From Paenimyroides tangerinum (GTDB taxonomy: Bacteria; Bacteroidota; Bacteroidia; Flavobacteriales; Flavobacteriaceae): a stretch of DNA of 64,000 nucleotides. The notes beneath the pieces are model-generated. The model ran no database searches, was not told the origin of the DNA, and worked only from the letters and a program-made list of their open reading frames with translations. Numbering within the stretch: position 1 is the stretch's first letter; each line of letters opens with the position of its first letter. The position numbers were made by a program, and so were the translations under genes. The stretch lies in the NCBI RefSeq assembly GCF_003865405.1, contig NZ_RQVQ01000003.1, forward strand, positions 62,001 through 126,000, written 5' to 3'. This document shows, one piece after another, positions 26,580-36,182 of this stretch.

Positions 26580-27050
26580 ATGAAAATTTTATTTATTACC
26601 CTTTTTTTAATTAGTTTGTTAGTTTTTGAATTTTCAGGATTTGAAGATTGGTTGATTATTAATCTAATAATTCAAGTAATTTGGTTGATATTAATTTCAA
26701 ATATCATTTTCAATAATTATTATTCGAATTATATTTGGGCTAATCGAATCAGGAATTTCAATAAAATAACACTTGTAATTTTGGTATTAGATTTAATAAT
26801 CATTTTTTTATCAGTTTCATTTTTTGTACGAATTTTATTAGCTTCATTTTATTATGGAATGTTTGTTATAACTTCTATTTTTATTTTTCTATCTATAATT
26901 ATAAACTATTCCATTTTGATTAAGTGTGTAATGCAATTACCAAAATCAATTATTGAGAAAACCGCACTTGTTTTAGCATCTTTTTTTTATCCAATAGGTA
27001 TTTTTCTAATTAATATTAAAGGCTATAATAAACGATATTTTAAATTATGA
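26580..27050 (+). CDS. Small integral membrane protein of unknown function
   Basis: 156 residues, nearly all hydrophobic, with about four or five predicted membrane helices (for example FITLFLISLLVFEF, LIIQVIWLILISNIIF, ITLVILVLDLIIIFLSVSF). Rich in Ile, Leu and Phe; no conserved motif is recognised. Single gene between two hairpins. Confidence 0.6.
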   Translation: MKILFITLFLISLLVFEFSGFEDWLIINLIIQVIWLILISNIIFNNYYSNYIWANRIRNFNKITLVILVLDLIIIFLSVSFFVRILLASFYYGMFVITSIFIFLSIIINYSILIKCVMQLPKSIIEKTALVLASFFYPIGIFLINIKGYNKRYFKL

Positions 27051-27054
27051 TACA

Positions 27055-27082
27055 AAAAAGAGCTCGTGAAAACGAGCTCTTT
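27055..27082 (-). terminator. Hairpin terminator between convergent genes
   Basis: Stem AAAGAGCTCGT / ACGAGCTCTTT, loop of four. The T-run is better on the minus strand, so it chiefly serves the receptor gene ending at 27173, although it also follows the small membrane protein. Confidence 0.8.
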
Positions 27083-27172
27083 CAATTGGATTTAATGTGC
27101 TTAATTTTTGCAGATTTTAAGCATTTTTTCGGGGTTTTAATAATAGTTCTTTGCTAACTAATTCAAAATATA

Positions 27173-29569
27173 TTAAAAGAAACCTCCTGATTTTTGTACT
27201 TCGTTATTATCTCTTTGTTTACGTTGAGCAGCTCTGTTTTTTGCCGTTCCGAACATATAATTAAAACCAACAAACACGGACTGACTTTCCCAAGTAAATT
27301 CTCCTTTTTGACGGTATGGCGAATCTCCGATAAATGCAGCTTTCATTGTATTGAAAACATCGTTGAAACGAACACTTAAACTTCCTGTGTTTTCCCAGAA
27401 CGAATAACGTAATCCGGCATCAATTTTATACATTGCTTTCATTTCTGCATTGATTCCTTTTGAATCTCCACGATAGAATCCGAATAATGAAGCACGGAAA
27501 TTTTGTGTAATTTTGAAATTATTGTTCAATCTCGCATTGAAAACACCGTTGTCAATTTCTCTGTTCTCAAATTTTTCTAGTCCTGTATTTTGGTCTAAAA
27601 CAGAAACAATTCCTTTTTGATTTCTGAAATAATATTCCACACTTGGCTGAATATCCCACCATTTATTCAATTTGTAATTTGCAGAGATTTCTCCTCCGTA
27701 TGCAGAAGATTGATCAAAGTTGCCGTAACTCATAATCATTTTGTTTTCTGCAATTGCTTCTGGAGTTGAAGTGTCTAAGAAAAATGTTCTTTCAATCGGA
27801 TCACTAATCACACGGTAATAAGCCCCGGCAGAAATACTTCCTTTAACACCTAAGATTTTTGTATAATTAAATTCTAATGAATTTGTAAACTGTGGCTGTA
27901 ATTCTGGATTTCCAACTTGGATAACTCTTGGTGTACTATAATCACGAATCGGACGTGTTTGCCAAACATTCGGACGATCCACTCGACGACTTGCGCTTAA
28001 TTGAAAGAAATCAGTTTGGGTAGGCGTATAGCTTAAAAATGCCGATGGATAAATATTTAAATAATCATCTTTGAATTTATCTTTATTATTTGAAATTGTG
28101 TAATTTGCATTTACATCATATTTTTCTATACGTGCTCCCAATTGATAACCCCATTTTTCGTATTTTGTTCCGAAAGTTGCGTAAGCAGATGCAATACTCA
28201 CGTCATACGTAAAATCCGTTTTGTTTGCAATGATGTTTGTTGTGTCGTATGTATTATCAATATTCGTTTCGCGATATTCTGCTCCAACTTCTAATTTCGA
28301 CTTTTCTCCAATCGGATGGATGTAATCTAAATTTGCTTGAACTGCATTTACTGTATTGTCACTAATATCACTATATTGATTATTTGGATTTCCAATAATC
28401 GCAAATTCACCACCTTGTTTTTGTTTTGTTGTGTTATAATTTACTTCAAGATCTAAAACTTGACCTGTTTTTGCGAATAATTTTTTCCAAGCTGCATTAT
28501 AAACTTGAGTTTTATCATCTCCTGAATATCTATCCGTTTGATAAAATGCTGTATTTGTTGGATATAAAATCCTGTTATCTACCGTTCCAACTCCATCTGC
28601 GTACGTTTGGTTTGTATAGAATGACAACGTATTTTTATCGTTTGCGTAAACATCAAAACCTACTTTGAATGTATGGATTTTATTTTTGTTTACAATATCA
28701 AATAACTGTTGGCTATTATCGTCTAATTGTGTGATTTCTCCCCAATTGTATGTTTCACTATCGTTGTAATTGTAATTACCGAAAACATTTATTTTTCCTT
28801 TTCTTAAGTTTAAATCAATCCCTTGATTGAATTTTGGAACTTTTGCAAAAGTGATGTTTCCGTTATAACTTCCGTTAAAACCGTCTTGCATATTTTTCTT
28901 CAAAACGATATTAATCATTCCTGACATTCCTTCTGGATTATATTTAGCCGAAGGATTTGTAATCAATTCAATTTTATCAATTGAGTTTGAAGGAATTTGT
29001 TTTAGCAATGTTTTTGGATCCATTTGCGTTGGTTTTCCATCTATTAAAACACGAACGTTTTCATTTCCACGCATCGAAATATTACCATCCTGATCAACGT
29101 TCACAGACGGAATGTTATTCATGATCTCAGAAGCAGTTGCACCTGCAGTTGATAAATCTTTTCCAACATGAATTACTTTTCTGTCAACCAATTGTTCTGT
29201 AACCGAACGTTCTGCGTTGATAACAATTCCTTCAAGCATTTCTGAATCCGGATGTAATAAAATTGTACCTAAATCGATTTTTTTATTACTGTCAGATAAT
29301 GTAATAGTCGTTGTATAAGTTTTGAATCCAATGTATTCAACGATTACTTCGGTAGTTTTCAAAGGAATATTTTTTATGGTAAATTTTCCTTCATCATCAG
29401 ATAAATCACCTGTTATGATTTGATCTCCATCTTTAATAGAAATTGAAGCGTAACTTATAGCTTCTTTGCTATTTTCGTCTTTTAATATCCCAGTAACGGT
29501 TCCTGGATTTTGCGCCATCATTATACCTGAATATAAAAAGGAACAGAAGAAAAATAATTTTGTTTTCAT
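27173..29569 (-). CDS. Outer-membrane beta-barrel / TonB-dependent receptor-like protein
   Basis: 798 residues. A signal peptide ends near GIMMAQ. Next come a carboxypeptidase-regulatory-like domain (about 22-110, TVTGILKDENSKEAISYASI) and a plug region (about 125-215, with ASEIMNNIPSVNVDQDGNISMRG-like content and VRVLIDGKPTQ). A barrel of the OMP_b-brl_3 type follows (SASRRVDRPNVWQTRPIRDY, GNPELQPQFTNSLEFNYT). The C-terminus (RAAQRKQRDNNEVQKSGGFF) extends beyond the last strand. The ligand is unknown; this family often lies near metal or peptide uptake genes, but nothing here points to either. Confidence 0.9.
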   Translation of the reverse strand: MKTKLFFFCSFLYSGIMMAQNPGTVTGILKDENSKEAISYASISIKDGDQIITGDLSDDEGKFTIKNIPLKTTEVIVEYIGFKTYTTTITLSDSNKKIDLGTILLHPDSEMLEGIVINAERSVTEQLVDRKVIHVGKDLSTAGATASEIMNNIPSVNVDQDGNISMRGNENVRVLIDGKPTQMDPKTLLKQIPSNSIDKIELITNPSAKYNPEGMSGMINIVLKKNMQDGFNGSYNGNITFAKVPKFNQGIDLNLRKGKINVFGNYNYNDSETYNWGEITQLDDNSQQLFDIVNKNKIHTFKVGFDVYANDKNTLSFYTNQTYADGVGTVDNRILYPTNTAFYQTDRYSGDDKTQVYNAAWKKLFAKTGQVLDLEVNYNTTKQKQGGEFAIIGNPNNQYSDISDNTVNAVQANLDYIHPIGEKSKLEVGAEYRETNIDNTYDTTNIIANKTDFTYDVSIASAYATFGTKYEKWGYQLGARIEKYDVNANYTISNNKDKFKDDYLNIYPSAFLSYTPTQTDFFQLSASRRVDRPNVWQTRPIRDYSTPRVIQVGNPELQPQFTNSLEFNYTKILGVKGSISAGAYYRVISDPIERTFFLDTSTPEAIAENKMIMSYGNFDQSSAYGGEISANYKLNKWWDIQPSVEYYFRNQKGIVSVLDQNTGLEKFENREIDNGVFNARLNNNFKITQNFRASLFGFYRGDSKGINAEMKAMYKIDAGLRYSFWENTGSLSVRFNDVFNTMKAAFIGDSPYRQKGEFTWESQSVFVGFNYMFGTAKNRAAQRKQRDNNEVQKSGGFF

Positions 29570-29744
29570 GGTTGATTGTTTTACATATTACTTTGTATTA
29601 CACAATAGCAAAGCGTTTTTGATTGCATTTATCAATTAGTAGATGAATTGATTTCTTTGTTACAGTTAAAATGATTTTTTTTTTAATTTTTTTTTATCGA
29701 AATTTCTTACTACTTTTTCTGTATAATTTTGAGTGTAAAAAATG

Positions 29745-29752
29745 TATCTTTG
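29745..29752 (+). promoter_or_regulatory. -7 box TATCTTTG upstream of argS
   Basis: Exact TAnnTTTG match 20 bases before the chosen argS start. It lies inside the longer open frame that begins at 29671, which argues against starts upstream of 29773. Confidence 0.5.
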
Positions 29753-29772
29753 CACTCTTAAAAAAATATAAA

Positions 29773-31551
29773 ATGTCGTTACAAAATATTTTAACTCCAT
29801 ATATACAGCAAGCTGTTCAAAGTTTGTTTGAAGTTTCTTTTGAAAAGGTTGAATTTCAGGCAACTCGTAAAGATTTTGAAGGTGATGTTACCGTTGTTAT
29901 TTTTCCTTTATTAAAATTAATTAAAGGAAATCCGGTTGAGATTGGAACTAAAATCGGAAACTATTTAGTAGAAAATGTTGAGGTAGTTTCTAAATTTAAT
30001 GTAGTTGCAGGTTTCTTAAATATTGTAATTGCAGATTCTTTTTATACAAATCAGTTTTCAGAAATAAAACAAAACGATGAATTTGGTTTTGTACAACCAG
30101 ATGCAAACGGAAAAGCTGTTATGGTCGAATATGCTTCACCTAACACAAACAAACCATTGCATTTAGGTCACGTTCGTAACGTACTTTTAGGATATTCGGT
30201 TGCACAAATCATTAAAGCTTCGGGAAAAAAAGTTTATAAAACTCAGGTAATTAACGACCGTGGAATTCATATTTGTAAATCAATGTTGGCTTGGGAAAAA
30301 TTCGGAAACGGAGAAACTCCTCAATCAACAGGTTTAAAAGGAGATAAATTAGTTGGTAACTATTATGTAGCTTTTGATAAAGCTTATAAAGAAGAAATCA
30401 ACACTTTAATTGCTGAAGGTAAAACGGAAGACGAAGCGAAAAAACAAGCGCCTTTAATGTTAGAAGCGCAAGAAATGTTACGTAAATGGGAAGCTGGTGA
30501 TGAAAAAGTGGTTTCGCTTTGGAAAAAGATGAACGGTTGGGTTTACGAAGGATTTGAGGTTTCTTACAAAAATATCGGTGTTGATTTTGATTGCAATTAT
30601 TACGAAAGTAACACCTATTTATTAGGAAAAGACGTTGTTGAAGATGGTTTAGCAAAAGGTGTTTTCTATAAAAAAGAAGATGGTTCGGTTTGGATTGATT
30701 TAACTCAAGATGGATTAGATGAGAAATTGGTTCTTCGTTCTGACGGAACTTCTGTTTATATGACGCAAGATATCGGTACAGCAATTCAGCGTGTAAAAGA
30801 TTTTCCAGATGTTGACGGAATGGTTTATACTGTTGGAAATGAGCAAGATTATCACTTTAAAGTATTGTTCTTAATTTTAAAGAAATTAGGATTTGATTGG
30901 GCAGAAAACTTATTCCATTTATCTTACGGAATGGTTGATTTACCATCAGGAAAAATGAAATCTCGTGAAGGAACTGTTGTAGATGCTGATGATTTAATGG
31001 CTGATATGACAAAAACAGCTCGTGAAATTTCTGAAGAATTAGGTAAATTAGACGGATATTCTGATACTGAAAAAGCAGAATTATATCGAATTATTGGTTT
31101 GGGAGCTTTGAAATATTACATCTTAAAAGTTGACCCTAAAAAACGAATCTTATTTGATCCGAAAGAATCTGTAGATTTTAACGGAAATACAGGTCCGTTT
31201 ATTCAATATACTTACGCGCGTATTCAGTCTATTTTGCGTAAAGCAGATTTTGATTATAACGTAAATGTTGAGGTTGCCGAATTACACGAAAAAGAAAAAG
31301 AGTTGTTGAAAATAGTAGCTCAATTCCCTGAGGTAATTCAGCAAGCGGCTAAATCTTTTAGTCCAGCATTAATCGCAAATTACACGTATGATTTGGTAAA
31401 AGAATACAATTCATTCTACCAATCGGTTTCAATTCTTGGAGAAGAAGATCAAACTAAGAAAATTTTCCGTGTTCAATTATCTAACAAAGTAGCACAAACT
31501 GTTAAGAACGCGTTCCAATTATTGGGAATCGAAGTTCCGAATAGAATGTAA
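29773..31551 (+). CDS. argS: Arginyl-tRNA synthetase
   Basis: 592 residues from the ATG at 29773 (MSLQNILTPYIQQAV). A longer in-frame reading from 29671 adds 34 hydrophobic residues unlike ArgS and is rejected. Class I synthetase: the HIGH-type motif is PLHLGHVRN, the KMSKS-type motif is GKMKSREG, the N-terminal Add1 domain spans about 1-110 and the C-terminal DALR anticodon domain begins near FIQYTYARIQSI. It charges tRNA-Arg. The SGNH hydrolase gene starts 26 bases after the stop, so the acylation cluster downstream may be read through from argS. Confidence 0.96.
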   Translation: MSLQNILTPYIQQAVQSLFEVSFEKVEFQATRKDFEGDVTVVIFPLLKLIKGNPVEIGTKIGNYLVENVEVVSKFNVVAGFLNIVIADSFYTNQFSEIKQNDEFGFVQPDANGKAVMVEYASPNTNKPLHLGHVRNVLLGYSVAQIIKASGKKVYKTQVINDRGIHICKSMLAWEKFGNGETPQSTGLKGDKLVGNYYVAFDKAYKEEINTLIAEGKTEDEAKKQAPLMLEAQEMLRKWEAGDEKVVSLWKKMNGWVYEGFEVSYKNIGVDFDCNYYESNTYLLGKDVVEDGLAKGVFYKKEDGSVWIDLTQDGLDEKLVLRSDGTSVYMTQDIGTAIQRVKDFPDVDGMVYTVGNEQDYHFKVLFLILKKLGFDWAENLFHLSYGMVDLPSGKMKSREGTVVDADDLMADMTKTAREISEELGKLDGYSDTEKAELYRIIGLGALKYYILKVDPKKRILFDPKESVDFNGNTGPFIQYTYARIQSILRKADFDYNVNVEVAELHEKEKELLKIVAQFPEVIQQAAKSFSPALIANYTYDLVKEYNSFYQSVSILGEEDQTKKIFRVQLSNKVAQTVKNAFQLLGIEVPNRM

Positions 31552-31577
31552 TTTCCGGATTTTATTTATATAATAAA

Positions 31578-32936
31578 GTGAATCAAAATAAGAATTATTT
31601 TATTCAAACATTTGCAATTATGATTTTATCTATAATTGCATTTGTTTTTATTAAACCATTTTTGCCAACGAAGCTTTTTCCTGTTGCTGATACAACTATG
31701 AAAAATATTGTTGTAGATAGTTTAATGCTCGAAGCACTTGCGGAAGAAGATTCAAACGCTATTAATAATGATACTCTACAAGATGATAATCAATTTGTAG
31801 ATTTTAATGAATCCGATTATGTAGGTTACCAACATCTAGTTTCTTTTTACGAAAAGTTACTTCAAATTGAGAATGGTAATAACGACAAAATTCGTATTGC
31901 TTTTTTTGGTGATTCAATGAACGATGGTGATATGATTGTTCAAGATTTTAGAAGTAATTTTCAAGATCGTTTTGGTGGAGAAGGAGTAGGTTTTGTTAAT
32001 GTAACTTCCGAATCGGCTGCTTCAAGAATAACTATCAAACAACAATTTTCCAAAAAATGGAAGTCGTATTCGTTTGTAAATACCAAGAATCTTTCTACTT
32101 CATTTGGAATTAGCGGAAATGTTTTCTTTCCTAAAGATACAGCTGCAACCAATTGGGTAAGTTTTGAAGCTTCAAAAATCAAACACTTAACCGAATTAAA
32201 TAATCCAACGCTTTTCTATGGGAAATCAGAATCTAATAACGGTCAAGTTCTTGTAATTAGAGGAAAAGATACGCTTTATAAAGATTTGAAACCTAGTCAG
32301 ATGGTTAATGAATTGACTTTAGGAAGTTCGAGCCAGAAGCTGAAATTAGATTTTAAAAACGCTGGTAATGTTCCAATTTTTGGAGTTGATTTTTCTGGAA
32401 AAACAGGGGTTTATGTAGATAATTTTTCAAACAGAGGGAATTCTGGATTACCTATTACAAGTATTAAGCCTGCAGTTTTGTCTAGTTTTAATAAAGATTT
32501 ACAATATGATTTGATTGTACTTCAATATGGAACTAACGTTTTGGGTTACGGTTCAAAAAACTTTACTTGGTACGAAAATAAGATGAAAAAAGTTTTGGCA
32601 CATTTACAAGAAGCGATACCAAACGTTCCGATTTTGATTATTTCGATTGCAGATAAATCAACGAAATATGATTCTAAAATGCAAACAGATTCTGCTGTTA
32701 TTCCTTTAATGAGAGCACAATTGAATTATGCCAAGCAATCAAATGCAACATTTGTCAATTTATTTCAATTGATGGGTGGTGAAGGTTCGATGATAAAATG
32801 GGCTGACGAAGAACCAAAGAAAGCGAATAAAGATTATACACATTTTAATTTCCGTGGAGCTAAAGTAGTTTCTGATTTGATTTATGACAAAATTATGTTT
32901 GGTTATGATGAATATAAAAAACAATCAAACAAATAA
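31578..32936 (+). CDS. Membrane-anchored SGNH/GDSL hydrolase-like protein
   Basis: 452 residues starting at GTG. One N-terminal membrane helix (about 7-24, YFIQTFAIMILSIIAFVF) anchors a periplasmic SGNH domain. Block I is IAFFGDSMNDG (Ser nucleophile of GDS), the Asn block is LIVLQYGTNVLG, and block V is YTHFNFRGAKVV with the likely catalytic His. Such domains add or remove O-acetyl groups on glycans. It is the first of three genes, followed by a second SGNH protein and an MBOAT acyltransferase, a layout similar to AlgI/AlgJ/AlgX and PatA/PatB systems. Confidence 0.82.
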   Translation: MNQNKNYFIQTFAIMILSIIAFVFIKPFLPTKLFPVADTTMKNIVVDSLMLEALAEEDSNAINNDTLQDDNQFVDFNESDYVGYQHLVSFYEKLLQIENGNNDKIRIAFFGDSMNDGDMIVQDFRSNFQDRFGGEGVGFVNVTSESAASRITIKQQFSKKWKSYSFVNTKNLSTSFGISGNVFFPKDTAATNWVSFEASKIKHLTELNNPTLFYGKSESNNGQVLVIRGKDTLYKDLKPSQMVNELTLGSSSQKLKLDFKNAGNVPIFGVDFSGKTGVYVDNFSNRGNSGLPITSIKPAVLSSFNKDLQYDLIVLQYGTNVLGYGSKNFTWYENKMKKVLAHLQEAIPNVPILIISIADKSTKYDSKMQTDSAVIPLMRAQLNYAKQSNATFVNLFQLMGGEGSMIKWADEEPKKANKDYTHFNFRGAKVVSDLIYDKIMFGYDEYKKQSNK

Positions 32937-32959
32937 TAACCACCTAAATCACTTTTGAA

Positions 32960-34369
32960 ATGCGATATTTACTATCAATAAGCTTATTTGTTTTTCTATT
33001 TGGTCAAACCACTTTTGCTCAGTCTTCTGATAATGTTTCTACGTCAGATACGATTTCTATTGAAAAATCAAATCCTCTTGAAATTCTAAATCCAGAAGTT
33101 TTGTTTCCTTTTTTCAAACAATTACAAAGTTTAGAAACTAAAAAAGAAGGAAAAGTTCGAATGGTTCAGATTGGAGATTCGCACATTCAAGCTGATTTTT
33201 CAAGCGTTTTTATTAAGGATATTTTTCAACAAAAATTCGGAAACGCTGGTTTGGGTTTTATTTTTCCTCATCGATTAGTAAAAACGAATGGAACTTCTAA
33301 AGTCAATTTTAAGTCGAATGCTAATTTTTCTTCAAGTCGAAATGTACGTCCAGCAGATGAAAATCCAATAGGAATTTCAGGTTATACCATTTCTACATCA
33401 AATAGAAATGCGGTTATTGAAGTTGATATAAAAAATGAGCAAGATTATCCGAACTCCATAAAAATAATTACTCCAAATAAGGAACGTTTTTTTAATGTTG
33501 GATTTGCAAATGGAAATCGAATTTCTTTAGAAAAGCAAACCATTAAAGCAAAAAATCATAAAGTTAAAAAAGGAGAAACGTTATCTAGTATTTCTAGAAA
33601 ATATGGAGTTTCTGTTGATTTTATAAAAAAATCAAATGGTTTAAAATCGAATAAATTAGCAATTGGAAAATCATTAAAAGTTGGAGAAGAAAAAGAGATT
33701 GAATCAGAAGTTTCTATTCCAAATTTTGATTTAGTTGATTTGACTTTTGATGATAAATCATTTTCTTATAATTCACCAAAAGCAATAGATGAATTTTATT
33801 TGATTGCAAACGAATCTAAATCAGATTATAAGTTAAGTGGTTTGCTTTTAGAAAATAATCAATCTGGAATCACTTTTAGCGGAATTGGAGTAAACGGCGC
33901 CAAGCTTTCTGATTACAATCAATTTGATATGTTTTTTGACCAATTACAAATTTTAAATCCAAATTTGATAATTGTAAGTTTAGGAACCAATGAATCTTTT
34001 GACCGACTTATTGTAGCTGATTATATGGTCAATTTGCAAATCTTTGTTTCGAAAGTAAAACAAACTAACCCAAATACTGCAATTTTAGTAACAACGCCGC
34101 CGCCTTCTACTTTGCACAAACGTTTCGAAAATACCTTTATCGCAGAATATACAAAGGGAATTATTGAATTTGCAAATACAAATAAAACCTTTGCCGTTTT
34201 TGATATGTACCAAGCTTTTGGTGGAGAAAATGGTGTGAAAATTAATAAACAAAAAGGTTTTTTAGCGAAAGATGAAGTTCATTACACCAAAGAAGGATAT
34301 GAACAACAAGGGAAAATATTAGCTGAAGCACTTTTAAACGCGTACCAAAATTATATTTCTAACAAGTAG
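32960..34369 (+). CDS. Periplasmic SGNH hydrolase-like protein with internal LysM domain
   Basis: 469 residues with a signal peptide (ends near TTFAQ). SGNH block I is MVQIGDSHIQADF near residue 71, the Asn/Gly block is LIIVSLGTNESF, and the His block is DEVHYTKEGYEQQG. Between block I and the later blocks, residues about 197-240 form a LysM repeat (HKVKKGETLSSISRKYGV, then KSNGLKSNKLAIGKSLKV), which binds peptidoglycan or other GlcNAc polymers. The insertion suggests a peptidoglycan O-acetyl transferase or esterase. It lies 23 bases after the first SGNH gene and 11 before the MBOAT gene. Confidence 0.84.
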   Translation: MRYLLSISLFVFLFGQTTFAQSSDNVSTSDTISIEKSNPLEILNPEVLFPFFKQLQSLETKKEGKVRMVQIGDSHIQADFSSVFIKDIFQQKFGNAGLGFIFPHRLVKTNGTSKVNFKSNANFSSSRNVRPADENPIGISGYTISTSNRNAVIEVDIKNEQDYPNSIKIITPNKERFFNVGFANGNRISLEKQTIKAKNHKVKKGETLSSISRKYGVSVDFIKKSNGLKSNKLAIGKSLKVGEEKEIESEVSIPNFDLVDLTFDDKSFSYNSPKAIDEFYLIANESKSDYKLSGLLLENNQSGITFSGIGVNGAKLSDYNQFDMFFDQLQILNPNLIIVSLGTNESFDRLIVADYMVNLQIFVSKVKQTNPNTAILVTTPPPSTLHKRFENTFIAEYTKGIIEFANTNKTFAVFDMYQAFGGENGVKINKQKGFLAKDEVHYTKEGYEQQGKILAEALLNAYQNYISNK

Positions 34370-34380
34370 TTTTTTACTAT

Positions 34381-36060
34381 ATGAAAAATTGGTTTGACCA
34401 ACACATTATTCCACAATTGGAATTTTTTAATGCAGAAACTGTCGGTTCTTGGTTTACTTTCAACCCAGCCGAACCGATGTTGTTTAACACAGCTCGTTTT
34501 TTTGCAATGTTTTTGGTGTTTTATGCGATTTATATTTCACTCAGAAAGACGTTTTATCCTCGTTTATTATATGTAATTTGCTTCTCGTTATTCTTTTATT
34601 ATTTATCGAGTGGCGCATTTGTTTTGTTGATTTTGATTTCGTCTTTGTTTGATTATATTGTAACCAAACGGATGTATTATTCCAAATCTGAAACCACCCA
34701 AAAGGTGATTGTTTCTTTGAGCGTAATTGTAAATTTAGGATTGCTTGGCTATTTTAAATATATGAATTTCTTTATTGATTCAATCAACACGGTGAGCGAA
34801 TCATATATCGAATTTCAGAAAATTGGTTTACCTGTTGGGATTTCGTTTTTTACGTTTCAATCGATTAGTTATGTGATTGAAATTTATCGTAAAGAAATTA
34901 AACCAACCAAAAATTATATCGATTACTTATTCTTTATTTCATTCTTTCCACAATTAGTTGCTGGTCCGATTGTACGTGCAAAAGATTTTTTATCTCAGAT
35001 TTATACTGAGCTTAAAATCACAAAAGAAGATATGAATTATGGAATGCTTTTGATTATCGGAGGTTTGATAAAAAAAGTAGTCATTTCAGATTATATTTCT
35101 TCCAATTTTGTTGACCGCGTTTACGATTTACCAAACGCATACACACCGTTCGAAAATTTAATGGCTTCCTATGGATACGCAATTCAAATTTATTGTGATT
35201 TTTCTGGATATTCAGATATGGCAATCGGGATTGCGTTGTTGTTAGGATTCAAATTGCCAACCAATTTTAGAACACCATATCAATCCAAATCGATTACCGA
35301 ATTTTGGCGTCGTTGGCATATTTCGTTGTCAACTTGGTTAAAAGATTTCTTATATATTTCCGTAGGAGGAAACCGTAAAGGTACTTTTGCTGGATTCTTA
35401 TTTCCAGTGTTGTTTTTCGTTGCTTTATTTGGATGGGGAATTTATATGTATCAAACTTCTTATGTACCTTTAATTATCGCTTCTGGTTCGTTTTTAGTGT
35501 TTTGTATTTCATTTTTATTCGCAAAAGACAAAAAGAAAACGATGTTTACCGATGTCAATTTAATGACAACAATGTTATTAGGTGGATTGTGGCACGGTGC
35601 AAGTTTACGATTTATTGTTTGGGGAGCGTTACACGGAGGAGCTTTAGCAGTTCATAAACTATTTTTAGATTATTTTCCAGATAACGATAAAAAGTCACCG
35701 TTGAAATCAGTTTGGAATGTTTTTGCTGTGATTCTGACTTTCAATTTTGTAACCTTTTGTTGGATATTTTTCCGAGCAAAAGATTTTCCAACAGCATTAG
35801 ATATTATCAAAAATATTGGAAATCTAACTTTCGATTTCAATCAATGGTTTATTATTTATCAAGGTTACACAAATGTTTTCTTGGTTATGTTATTCGGATT
35901 GGTTTGGCATTTTATTCCAGAAGCTTGGATGAAAAAAGTTCAGCATATTTTTATTGTTATGCCACTTGTCGGAAAAGCAATTATTTTGGCATTGGTTTAT
36001 TGGTTGGTTTTCGCAACCGCACAAGAAGGACCACAACCGTTTATTTATTTTCAGTTTTAA
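34381..36060 (+). CDS. MBOAT family membrane O-acyltransferase
   Basis: 559 residues with about ten to twelve membrane helices. The MBOAT signature is visible: FWRRWHISLSTWLKDFLYI, then the invariant His region LGGLWHGASLRFIVWGALHGG. The length and motifs match AlgI/PatA-type proteins, which move acetyl groups across the inner membrane to periplasmic SGNH partners. Two such partners are encoded directly upstream with 11- and 23-base gaps, making a three-gene acylation operon. A hairpin terminator follows. Confidence 0.92.
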   Translation: MKNWFDQHIIPQLEFFNAETVGSWFTFNPAEPMLFNTARFFAMFLVFYAIYISLRKTFYPRLLYVICFSLFFYYLSSGAFVLLILISSLFDYIVTKRMYYSKSETTQKVIVSLSVIVNLGLLGYFKYMNFFIDSINTVSESYIEFQKIGLPVGISFFTFQSISYVIEIYRKEIKPTKNYIDYLFFISFFPQLVAGPIVRAKDFLSQIYTELKITKEDMNYGMLLIIGGLIKKVVISDYISSNFVDRVYDLPNAYTPFENLMASYGYAIQIYCDFSGYSDMAIGIALLLGFKLPTNFRTPYQSKSITEFWRRWHISLSTWLKDFLYISVGGNRKGTFAGFLFPVLFFVALFGWGIYMYQTSYVPLIIASGSFLVFCISFLFAKDKKKTMFTDVNLMTTMLLGGLWHGASLRFIVWGALHGGALAVHKLFLDYFPDNDKKSPLKSVWNVFAVILTFNFVTFCWIFFRAKDFPTALDIIKNIGNLTFDFNQWFIIYQGYTNVFLVMLFGLVWHFIPEAWMKKVQHIFIVMPLVGKAIILALVYWLVFATAQEGPQPFIYFQF

Positions 36061-36066
36061 AAATAG

Positions 36067-36099
36067 AACCACTTAATTTTTTTAGGTGGTTTTTTTTTT
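36067..36099 (+). terminator. Terminator of the acylation operon
   Basis: Stem AACCACTTAA / TTAGGTGGTT with one G-T pair, T-rich loop and a long T-run. Confidence 0.82.
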
Positions 36100-36123
36100 G
36101 AAAAAAGATTAACAAAGTTTTAT

Positions 36124-36165
36124 AAAATTAAATTGTGCACAATTTAATTTTGTAAGTTACATTTG
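36124..36165 (+). promoter_or_regulatory. OhrR-type operator and promoter
   Basis: A perfect 28-bp palindrome spans 36124-36151 (half-site AAAATTAAATTGTG, centre GTGCAC). A candidate -33 TTG (36133-36135) lies inside it, and 22 bases on is the -7 box TACATTTG (36158-36165). The start codon of the MarR gene is at 36183. The sequence closely resembles OhrR operators, which are AT-rich dyads around TTGTxxACAA, and a bound repressor would cover the -33 region. Confidence 0.8.
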
Positions 36166-36182
36166 TAATGTAAAAAATAGAA

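Noticed and set aside
29671..29772. An N-terminal extension of ArgS by 34 hydrophobic residues
   Set aside because: It includes the TATCTTTG promoter box, and ArgS proteins begin at the MSLQNIL-type Met at 29773.
30398..30784. A 128-codon open frame on the minus strand inside argS
   Set aside because: It is fully antisense to a clear ArgS coding region, has no start signals and reads as low-complexity Leu/Arg/Gln/His.
35712..36101. A 129-codon frame overlapping the MBOAT gene and its terminator
   Set aside because: It is in a different frame of a well-supported MBOAT gene and runs through the terminator hairpin.
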